This document shows positions 54,266 to 64,000 of a DNA stretch of 64,000 bases, piece after piece. The stretch is from Cercis canadensis. Its lineage: Eukaryota > Streptophyta > Magnoliopsida > Fabales > Fabaceae. Position 1 is the first letter of the stretch, and each line of letters starts with the position of its first letter. Both the position numbers and the translations under genes were made by a program. Under the pieces are notes generated by a model, which worked only from the letters and a program-made list of their open reading frames with translations, was not told where the DNA came from and did no database searches. The DNA is taken from NCBI GenBank assembly GCA_003255065.1, contig QAOA01005858.1:12941-76940 (forward strand), given 5' to 3'.

Positions 54266-54790
54266 CCTAAAAAAACTCTAGCTACTAAACCTTAAATCTT
54301 AGACCTTAAACTCTCAAATTAGATCCTAAATCTTAAACCTTAGACCATAAATCCTAAATCTTACACCCTAAACACAAAAGCCTAATTCGTAAAGTCTTAA
54401 CCTTCAACCTCAAACAATAGACCCTTAACTCTAAAACCAAGACCTTAGAATCAAAACCTAAAACTTAAACTTTTAACCTTAACTTGTAGACCCTAAACCT
54501 AAACCCTATGCCTTTAACCCTGACCCTGGAAAAAAAACTCTAGCTACTAAACCTTAAATCTTAGGCCTTAAACTCTTAAATTAGATCCTAAATCTTAAAC
54601 CATAGAACATAAATCCTAAATCTTACACCTTAAACACAAAAGCCTAATTCGTAAAGTCTTAACCTTAAACCTCAAACAATAGACCCTTAACTCTAAAACT
54701 AAGACCTTAAAATCAAAACCTAAAACTTAAACTTTAAACCTTAAATTGTAGACCCTAAACCTAAACCCTATGCCTTTAACCCTGACCCTG
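54266..54790. repeat. Tandem duplication, 262-bp period
   Basis: 'aaaaactctagctactaaacc' occurs at 54271 and 54533, each followed by the same ~240 bp ending 'aaccctgaccctgga'. The junction 'ctgga|aaaaaaactc' at about 54530 marks the join. Private to unit 6. Confidence 0.86.
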
Positions 54791-55407
54791 GACCTTATAC
54801 CCATAACCTAATCCTAAGCCCTAGTTGCTTAACCCTAATCTCTAAACCTTAAAAACTAGAGCCTTAACTTTAAACCATAGACCCTAAATACTAAAGTTTA
54901 GACATTTAACCTTAAATTTGATTCCTCAAACCCTTGACTTGAATATCTAAATCTTAAACCCTATTGGCTTAACCCTAAACCCTAAACTTTAGGCCTTACA
55001 CCCTTAACTTAAACCTTAGATACTTAACCATATTCTCTAAATCCTAAACCATAAACCTTAAACCCTAGCCTCAACTATAAATGCTTAACTTTAATTACTA
55101 AACCCTAAATTGTAAATCGTAAACTTTAGACTCTAAACCTTAAATCCTAGATCCTTAACCTAAAAACCGAAAACTTAAAGCCTTAACCTAAATTATAGAT
55201 GCTTAACCTTAATCATTAAACTCAAAACCTTAGAGCCTTAACCCTAAACCCTAGACTCTTAAACTAAACCGTAGAGCTATAATCGTTAACCCTAAATCAT
55301 AAAATGTCAACCTTAGACAATGAACCATTTACCATATACTCTAAATTGTAGATCATTAATCTTAAACCCTAGACCCTTGACTTGTAAATCTTTGCAAGAA
55401 TCCCTAA

Positions 55408-55460
55408 ATCATAGTTTTACAAAACATAATCTTGATTGGTAATGTGATCATATAAATATT
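55408..55460. repeat. Partial extra copy of the Y14-I left flank
   Basis: 'atcatagttttacaaaacat aatcttgattggtaatgtgat' up to 'cataaatatt' is repeated about 85 bp later as the start of Y14-I copy 5, with 'aacttgtaaatctt' between. It is either a local duplication or an unmerged assembly overlap without an N. Confidence 0.8.
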
Positions 55461-55491
55461 AACTTGTAAATCTTAGCAATAATCCCTAAAT

Positions 55492-55861
55492 CATAATTTT
55501 ACAAAACATAATTTTGATTGGTAATGTGATCATATAAATATTTTGATTGTTGTTCAAGTAATTATTATAATTATTTGATTTTAAGGTTATGCATTGGTTG
55601 AATATGAGAATTTCGATGATTCTCGAAATGCAATAGAAGCCTTGAATGGATATGATCTTCTTACACAAATTACTAATGTTTTTTGGGCTTTCAGCCAAAT
55701 GAGCATAAGGTATTTTTCTACACCAAAAAATGGAAATTTTTTTTTGTAGGTTCTAATTTTCTTGTATAAACATCAAAGTTAATTTTCAAAAATAGCATTT
55801 TCTAGCTGTATTTCAAAACATGTGCTTCTAATTTTATCTCCGTGATGTGATTGTAGCTACC
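55492..55861 (+). pseudogene. Y14/RBM8A exon fragment, copy I-5
   Basis: Exon homology from 55585, open: GYALVEYENF, DDSRNAIEALNG, LLTQ, NVFWAFSQ. It keeps Glu as copy I-3 does, but has private Arg and Phe changes and an A-to-T run change downstream (near 55737). Donor-like AAG|GTATTT is kept. Confidence 0.75.
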
Positions 55862-56520
55862 ATCTTAACCTTAACCCTATATGCTTAACCTTTATTTTTA
55901 AACCCTAACCTTATAGCCTTAAGCCTAAATCCTGAATTGTAAATCTTATCGTAAACTTTAAAGCCTCCTTAAACTATAGAGCCTTAACCTTAAACCTTAA
56001 TTTCTAGACATAAACCTTAAATCATAAACCCTAGACACAAATCCTTAAACCCTTGTCCTTTAATTCTAAACACTACATCCTAAACCCAAAGCCCTATACC
56101 CTTCACCTAAATCCTAGATGCTTAACCTTAAACCCTAGACCCTATACCCTAAACTTATGACCCTTAATCATAAATTCTAAAATCAACACTAACCTTAAAC
56201 CATAAATTGTAGTACCTAATCCCTAAACCCTAGACCCTTAACCCTTATCTTGAAACCCTATATGCTTAGCACAAATTGTAAACCATAGCCTTAACCCTAA
56301 ACCCTAAACTCTAGTCCCTTAATCTTAACTCTAGATGCTTAACCTTAGTCCTAAAACTCTAAACCTTGAGCCCTAAAGTTGTAATGCTATAACCTAATCC
56401 GTAAACAATAAACGTTAGACCATAAATCCTAACCCCAAGATCGTAAACCTTAAACCCTAGATCCATAAACATAAATCTTAAACCCTAGACCTTAATCCCT
56501 ATACTAAAAAATCTAGGCCC

Positions 56521-56521
56521 N
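56521..56521. other. Single-N assembly join
   Basis: 'aaaaaatctaggccc' N 'caaaacccagacactaaacc': compared with unit 2 (about 20030-20060) about 10 bases are lost at the join. Confidence 0.82.
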
Positions 56522-59127
56522 CAAAACCCAGACACTAAACCCAAAACTATAAGCCCTTAACCTTAGACTCTAAACCTTAAACCCTAGACCCTTAATGTTA
56601 TACAAAAAATCCTAAATGCTAAACTCTTAAACCCCAACCTTAAAACATATATCCTAAACTCGAAACCCTAGACCCTTAACCTAAACCCTATAACTTAAAA
56701 TCATGACTTAAAATGTTAAATCCTTAACCATACACTCTAAACCTAGACCATGAACCCTAAATCTTGAAAAGTAAACCCTAGACCCTTAACTATAAACCCT
56801 ATGCCCTTGATCCTTAATCTTAAACCCTAGATGGTTAGCACTAATCCCTAAACCATAAACCGTAAACCCTTAACCAAAATCCTAGATGCTTGACCCTAAT
56901 CCTAAAACTCTAATACCTAACCCCTAGAGCCATAACCTTAAACATGAAATACTAAAATGTAAATCGTAAATCATAGTGCTTAGACATAATATCTAAACCC
57001 TAAAACCTGGACCTTAATTCCTAAACCTAGATACTAAACCTTAAATCTTAGGCCCTTAACCTAGATTGTAAATCTTAAACTCTTGATGCTTAACCCTCAA
57101 TCCTAGTACCTAGATCTTAAACATAAAATGCTAAACCTTAACCTAAATCATAGGTACTTAACCTTAATCCCAAAAGCCTAAACCTTAAACCTAAGAGTCA
57201 TAACTCTAAAATCTAAACCCTAAATCATAAACGCTAGACCTTAAATCCAAAAGTCTCAACCCAAAACCTTAATCCCTAAAACCTAGGCCCTAAAATCTAA
57301 ACCTTAAACTCTAGACCTTATATCCTAGCACTAAATCTTGAACCCTAGACACTAAAGCTTAAATCCTAAACCTTAGACCCTTACCCCTAAACCCTACACC
57401 TTTGATCCCTAACCTTAAGCCATATAACCTTAACCTAACGCCTAGATGCATAGCAATAATCAACCCTAGAGCTTTAATCCTAAACCCTAAACTCTAAATC
57501 TTAAGCCATAAACCCTAGACCTTTAACCTTAACCTTAGATACTTAACCATGATCCTTAAACCCTAAACTCTACAATCTTAATCATGAACCTAAACCCTAG
57601 ATGATAAATCATAAACCCTAGACATAACCTTAAACCTAACACCCTAAAGTCTAAACCCTTGACCTTTAATCCGAAAACTTAGATCCTTAACTCAAAAACC
57701 TTCAACCTAAACTCTAGATGCTTAACCTTAATTCTTAAATTGTAAACCCTAAAGCCTTAACCCTAAACCTAGACCCCTAAGCTCAACCGTAGATGTTTAT
57801 CCCTAATACCTAAATCTTAAACCGTTGAGTCGTAACCTTAAACCCTAAATTATAAACCATAAATCATAAACCCTAAAGCCTAGACCCTTAAAATATACTA
57901 TAGATGCATATCGCTAGATTCTATACCTTAAATTGATGACCCATAACCCTAAATTCAAAAACCTAAACAATAAACCCTAAATCTTAAATCACAGTCCCTA
58001 AACCTTAAATCATACACTCTAAACCAATAACTTAATTCGTAGACACTAAATGCTAGTGCCTTAACTTGAAACCCTAGAACTTTAACTTAAACTCTAGATG
58101 CTTAACTTAAACCTTAAACCTTATACATTAAATTCATGACTCGTAACCCTAGATCATAAATGCTAAACCATAGACCTTTAACCCTAAATCCTTGATCTTT
58201 AACCTCAAACATGAAACCTTAAAACCTACATCCAAAACCTAAAACCCTAAACTCAACCTAAATTGTAGATGCTTAACACTGAACTGTAAACCCTAAATCA
58301 TAGAATTTAACCCCGGGCCTTAAACCTTAAATGATAAATAATAGACTATAAACCTAAACCTTAAATTCTAAATGCTTAATCCTTAACCATAAGCCCCAAA
58401 TTCTAAACTATAGACCTTTATCCCTAAACCCTATACTCATAATCCTAGACCTTAAATTCTACAAACAAAATACTAAACTCTAAACTTTCGACCCTTCACC
58501 CTAAACATAAAACCTATAACCATTGACCCTTAACCTTAAACATCAAGCCCTAAACCTTTAACATTGAATACCTAAATCCTAAACCTTATAAGTTAAACCT
58601 CAATCCTTAGACCTGATACCATAAACCCTAAATACTAAACCCTCAACTCTTAACACTAAAGCCTAATCTGTAAAGTCTTAACCTTAAACCTTTTAGACCC
58701 TTAACTTTAAATCATAGACCCTAAAACCAAAACCTAAAACCTAAAATCTAACCCCTAAATCATCAACCTCAAACCTAAACTCTATATTTTAACCTAAACC
58801 CTATGCCCTTATACCCATAACCTAATCTTAAGCCTTAGTTAATTAACCCTAATTCCTAAACTCTAAACCATAGAGCCGTAACCCTAAACTATAGACCCTA
58901 AATACTAAAGAGTAAAATTCCTTTTTGGTCCTTGAAAGATTGTTTTATTGACACTTTAGTCCTCCAATCATTTTTACTGACACTTTAGTCCCAGAAAGAT
59001 CATTCTGTCAGCCATTTTAGTCATCCGCTAGGGTCTGTTAGTGAGACTTAACAGAAAATGTCACGTGACATGTTAAGTGCTAATGTGTCCGTTATGTGTT
59101 GATGTGACACATTAAAAAAATTTAAAA

Positions 59128-59554
59128 AAATCCCTCCTATCTCTTTTCTCTCTCTCTCTTCCCCTCTTCTCTGATTTCTCTCTCTCTCTCTTCCCCGTCT
59201 CTCCCTCTCACTCTTATCTCTCTCTCATTTTCATCTCTCTCTCTCCTCCATCTCCGTCTCACTCTCATCTCTCTTTCTCTCCACCATCTCCCTCTCACTC
59301 TCATCTCTCTCTCACTCTTATCTCTTTTTCTCTTTGCCATCTCCCTCTCATTCTCATCTCTCTCTCTCCTCTATCTCTTATCTCTCTTTCTCTCTGCCAT
59401 CTTCCTCTCATTTTCATCTCTCTCTCTCTCCTCCATCTTCGTCTCACTCTTATCTCTCTTTCTGTCCACCATCTCCCTCTCACTCTCATCTCTCTCTCTC
59501 TCCTCCATATCTCCCTCTCACTCTCATATCTCTCTCTCTTTCTCCGCCATCCTC
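59128..59554 (+). repeat. Homopyrimidine tract in MULE copy 6
   Basis: CT-rich minisatellite, about 425 bp. Open frames on both strands are simple sequence. Confidence 0.86.
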
Positions 59555-59778
59555 ATACCTATTAGCTGAGTACTCTCCCCCTTGGGTGGACTTAGTCCAT
59601 GAACTTAGCACATGATGAGATCTTCTTGGCTTAGGAGAACGTGAAGGGTGACTGGTGCATGGTGAAAATGAAGGGGTACATGTAACTGAGTCAACTCGGT
59701 GATGAAGAGAAGGGGTATATGTAACTTATACCGAGTCAACTCGGTGAAGAGGTACTTGGGCATGCACTCCACGTGAAG

Positions 59779-60105
59779 AATGACATTTATATTATCAACC
59801 TCGGTAAAACATAGGAAAAGCTTCAGTACAGCCAGGCCTTATGGTCAGAGAGTTGTTCTTAAGTTTGCTCAGTACACTGGCGCCTATGCAATTGCAGGAA
59901 GGCACACTCCTTACTGTATTTATTTGATTGCAGCCCATTAAGGAAGTTGCTCTTGGAAATATACCAACTATTGCTTTCTGTGACACTGATTCTCCAATGC
60001 GTTATGTTGACATTGTCATTCTTGCCAATAATAAGGGAAAACTACAGAGGACTTGAGGAGGCCAAGCAACAAGAGGAAGATGAAGCACTTGCTGCCCCTG
60101 AGTAA
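59779..60105 (+). pseudogene. Captured 40S ribosomal protein SA fragments, MULE copy 6
   Basis: [11 protein letters not shown] with TAG at the Trp position, then [51 protein letters not shown] and RYVDI; EEAKQQEEDEALAAPE then TAA at 60103. This is the best-preserved copy against the family. The one-residue gap after ND (family [11 protein letters not shown]) is shared by all copies. Confidence 0.88.
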
Positions 60106-61029
60106 TTCCACTATGATTGTTAGCTCACGACTGGAACCAGTTTGGCTGGTCTTTTTCTCACCTAAGTTGAAGCGAGAAAGGTGTAGAGGAGACGAGGAAG
60201 AGTGAGGAGAGAGAGAGAAATGAGAGAGGAGCGATTTTTAAATTTTTTTTAATGTGCCACATCAGCACATAACGGACACGTCAGCACTTAACGTGCCACG
60301 TTACATTTTCTGTTAAGTCCTACTAACGAACCCTAGCGGAGGACTAAAATGGTGGACAAAATGATCTTTCAGGGACTAAAGTGTCGGTAAAAATGATTAT
60401 AGGACTAAAGTGTCACCGAAACAATCTTTCAAGGACCAAAAAGGGGTTTTACTCAATACTAAATTCTAGATGTTTAACCTTAAATTTAATTCCCTAAACC
60501 TTAAACTATGGACCCTTAACCTAAATCTCTAAACCCTATTGCCTTGGCCCTTAACCTTAAATTTTGAACCCTAAATCCTAAACCTTAGGCCCTACAACCT
60601 TAACCTAAACCTTAAATACTTAACCATAATCCTTAACCCTAGATCCTTGACCCTAAACCTTAAACTTTAGCCTCAATTATAAATGCTTAACCCTAATTCT
60701 AAATCTTAAATCTTAAACTTTAAACTTTAAACTCTTAAACCTTAAATCATAGAGCATTAACCCAAAAACCTAAACCCTTAACCTAAACTTTAGATGCTTA
60801 ATCCTAATCATTAAACCCTAAACTTTAGAGCCTTAACATTAAACCCTAAATACTAAGTTCTAAGCTTAACCTTAGAGCTACAATCCTAAACCCTACTTTA
60901 TAAAATGTCAACCCTAAACCATTGATTTTATACCCTAAACCCTAGACCCTTAATACTAAACTCTAAGCCATTGACCCATAACTTTAAACCCTAGATGCTT
61001 AAGACTAATCCCTAAACTAAAATTTAGAT

Positions 61030-61322
61030 AGTCTAGTCTTTATTAGTAACTTGATCATATAAATATTTTGATTGATGTTCAAGTAATTACTATAATTATT
61101 TGATTTTAAGGTTGTGCACTGATTGAATAGGAGAATTTTGATAATTCTCAAAATTCAATAGAGGCCTTGAATGGAACCTACCTTTTGCAAACTACCAGTG
61201 TTAGTTGGGCTTTTAGCCAATCAGAAGGAGATCAAAGTTAATTTTCAAAAATTATATTTTTTTAGCTGTATTTCAAAACATTTGCTTTTAATTTGATTCC
61301 ACGATGTGATTGTAGCTACCAC
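61030..61322 (+). pseudogene. Y14/RBM8A exon fragment, copy II-4 (nonsense)
   Basis: Homology from 61110: GCALIE, TAG, ENFDNSQNSIEALNG and SWAFSQSEGDQS-like codons. Same nonsense codon as 24758 and 49623; SEGD is shared with 10706. Confidence 0.72.
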
Positions 61323-62639
61323 TTTGGCCTTAATCCTAAACCTTAATCTCTAAACACTAAACCTTAAACTGTATGCACTATACTCTAGACATTATATCCT
61401 AAACCATAGACCTTAAATCCTAAACCTTAGACACAAACTCCCAAATCCTTGACCTTTAATTCTAAACCCTACCTCCTTAACCAGAAATTGTAGACCTTTT
61501 ACCTAAATCCTTGATGCTTAACCCTAAAGCTTATACCCTATACCCTAAACTCAATCTTTAACTTTAAATCCTAAACCCTAAATACTAAATTCTAAACCTT
61601 AAACCATAAATTGTAATACATAATCCCTAAATCTTAGACCTTTAACTGTTATCCTTAAACCCTAGATGTTTAGCGCTACACCAAAAACCCTAGCGTAGAC
61701 CTTTAACCTCCGCCCTCGATCTTAACCCTAGTCCCAAAACTTTAAATCTTGAACCCTAAAGTCATAATGCTAAACTATAAAAGCTAAACCTTAGACTCTA
61801 AGCCATGGATCGCCCTAGAGCCTTAATCATAAACCTTAATCCCTATACCCTAAAATCTAGGCCTTAAAACCTAAACCCAAAACTTTAAGCCCTTAACCCT
61901 CAACTGTAAACTCTAGACCCTTAACATTATACAAAAAATCCTAAACCCTTGACCCTAAAACCTAGATGCTAAACTTGAAACTCTAGGCCCTTAACCTAAA
62001 TTCTAGATGCTTAACCCTAAACTCTAGATCCTATAACTTAATATATTGACAAAACCCTAAATACTCAACATTACATTCTAAACTATAAACCATAAATTAT
62101 AGACCTTAAACCCTAAAAAATAAACGCTAGACCCTTAATCCTAAAACCTAAGCCTTTGACCCACAACCTTTAACCCTAGCTGGTTAGCACTAATCCCTAA
62201 ATTGTAAACCTTAGACCCTAAACCATAAAGCCTCGACCTAAAATTGTAAACCTTAAACCCTATGCCCTAGCCCTAAATCTTGAATTCTAAACATTAAACC
62301 CTAAACCCTAAAATGTAAATCCTAGACCCATACCTAAAATTCCTACACCCTTTACCCATAACCCTAAATCATAAATCCTTAACCTAAACCTTAGATGTTT
62401 AGCACTAACCCTTAAATTGTAAACCATAAAGCTTTATCCCTAAACTTAGACCCTTAACCTTTATCCAAGATGCTTAACCTAATCCCTAAACCTTAAAGCC
62501 TAGAGTCATAACCTTAAACCTTAAAATTTAAACCCTAAATGAAAAATCCTAAACCCTAGATCCTATACTATAAACCCTATAGCCTTAACCCTAAATTCTA
62601 AATCCTAAACAGTAAACTATAAATCATGAACCCTATATA

Positions 62640-63976
62640 CAGTCCTAAACCTTCAACCCTTAACCCTAAAAGCTAGATCCTTAACTCAAAACCCTAGACC
62701 CTTAACCTTATCCCTAAACCCTAGATCCTAAGCTCAACCATAAATGCTTACTCCTAATACAAAAATCCTAAACCCTTAAGCTATAACCCTAAACCATAAA
62801 CCTTAGACCCTATACCCGAAACCCTACATCTTTAACATATTCCCTATATGCTTAAAGCTAGACCTCATACCTTAAATTGATGACTCGTAACCCTAAGTCC
62901 TAAATCCTAAACACTAAACCCTAAATCATAGTCTTTAAACCCTTAACTATAAACTCTAAACACAACCTAATCCCAAGCCCAATTTCTTAACCCTAATCCC
63001 TAGAACTTAAACTTTGGATCCTAATCTTTAAACCCTAAAACCTAGGCCCTTAACCTAGACATAAACCCTAATCCCTATACCCTAAACTCTAAACACAAAT
63101 ATCTAAACCCTTGACCCTCAAACCTAAAACCTAGATCCTAAACTCAGAACCCTACACCTTTAACCTAAAGCCCAAATACTTAACCATAGACCCAAAAATC
63201 CTATACATTAAACTCATGACCTGTAACCTTAAATCTTGAACTCTAAATCCTAAAGTATAGACCTTAAACCCTAAATCCTAAACCCTTAACCTCAATCTTA
63301 TATGCTTAAATCTAATCCTTAAATCCTAAATCATAAATGCTAAACCCCCTTAAACTAAATCCTAGACACTAAACCCTAGACACTAAATGCTAAATTATGG
63401 ATAATTGACCCTTAACCTCAAACACAAAATCTTAAAACCTTGAACCTAAACCCTAGATGATTAAGCTAAACTCAAAATATTTAACACTTAATCGTCAACC
63501 ATAAATCCTAGACCCTTATCCCTAGCCTCTAAATCTAAAACCATAAATAATAAATTATAAACCCTAAACATTAAATTCTAAATGCTTAATCCTTATTAAT
63601 TGTAGATACTAAACCTTAAATTTCAAACCCTTATTCTTAAACCCTTGACCCGTAACCCTAGACCCTAGATCCTAAACTATACATATGAAATTCTAAACCC
63701 TAAACCCTATGCCCTTAACCTTAGACCTTAAGGCCAAAACTCTCGACCATTAAACTTAAACTGTTGACCCCTAAACACCACACCCCTAAACCTTTAACAC
63801 TAAACCTTAAATCAAAATCCCTATAGTATTAACCTAAATCCTATATGCTAAGCCTTAAACTCTAGACCCTATACACTAAACTTAATGACTTGAAACCATA
63901 AATCATAAAGTATAGACCATAAACCCTACACTATAAATCCTAAATGCTTAACCAAAACCTAATCCATAGACCCTAT
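62640..63976. repeat. Telomere-like tail seen once in full
   Basis: Degenerate CCCTAAA words continue, but only about 62790-62950 has a counterpart in the window (26690-26848, where about 150 bp are missing). No genes or other features seen. Confidence 0.75.
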
Positions 63977-64000
63977 GAAGGTTGCAGGATCTATTCCTAG

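Larger units (their letters stand above)
58910..60454 (+). mobile_element. Pack-MULE carrying ribosomal protein SA fragments, copy 6
   Basis: 1545 bp with both TIRs and the 9-bp flanks (58901-58909, 60455-60463). It shares several left-TIR variants with copy 1 ('gattgttt', 'atgtgacacatt') and so groups with it rather than with copies 2 and 5. Confidence 0.88.
51653..64000. repeat. Telomere-like higher-order repeat, unit 6
   Basis: The landmark recurs at 51661. The unit carries Y14-I (55492-55861), a complete Pack-MULE (58910-60454) and Y14-II (61030-61322), then the same alternative tail as unit 2 up to about 62640 and about 1.3 kb of further telomere-like sequence seen only partly elsewhere (26690-26848). 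It has a local deletion near 54115 and a 262-bp tandem duplication at 54266-54790. The last 24 bases (63977-64000) no longer resemble the satellite. No genes outside the inserts. Confidence 0.87.

Overview
The window is non-genic plant DNA. Almost all of it is a degenerate telomere-like satellite: the + strand is an endless series of diverged 7-bp words related to CCCTAAA (CCCTAAA, CCTTAAA, CCTAGAC, CTTAACC and so on), the C-rich strand of the Arabidopsis-type plant telomere. Orientation is the same over the whole 64 kb. Plant origin is supported by the telomere word, by two plant-like gene fragments and by a Mutator-like element. I infer a seed plant, probably a dicot, and cannot name the species. 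No intact protein-coding gene, tRNA or rRNA was found; TAA and TAG recur in every frame of the satellite, and the few longer open frames are shadows of pseudogene fragments or simple sequence.

The 7-bp words are organised into a very long higher-order repeat (HOR) of about 14.15 kb (Y14 exon I recurs at 4955 and 19106). A start-of-unit landmark recurs at 1, 14858, 34271, 39662 and 51661. A full unit carries, in order: telomere-like DNA (about 4.9 kb); a captured exon of the exon-junction-complex protein Y14/RBM8A (Y14-I); about 3.3 kb of satellite; a 1.5-1.6 kb Pack-MULE holding pieces of a 40S ribosomal protein SA gene; 0.6 kb of satellite; a second, more decayed Y14 exon (Y14-II); and a tail of satellite. 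The stretches around Y14-I and Y14-II are paralogous, so the HOR grew from a smaller ancestral unit. The Y14-I half still shows the empty site where the MULE inserted in the Y14-II half.

Unit 1 (1-14857) has a private fourfold 243-bp expansion. Unit 2 (14858-26848) has an alternative tail. Unit 3 (26850-34270) and unit 4 (34271-39661) carry a MULE cut at the same base with the following ~4.7 kb missing, and unit 4 also lacks about 4 kb including Y14-I. Unit 5 (39662-51641) is nearly full and ends in an 11-N gap. Unit 6 (51661-64000) is nearly full and runs to the window end, where the last ~24 bases stop looking like satellite.

Several N characters mark assembly joins, three of them between overlapping unmerged ends, so local copy number and unit order should be treated with caution. 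The biology here is genome evolution rather than a gene system: a telomere-derived repeat that trapped exons and a transposon carrying host gene pieces, then amplified them together.
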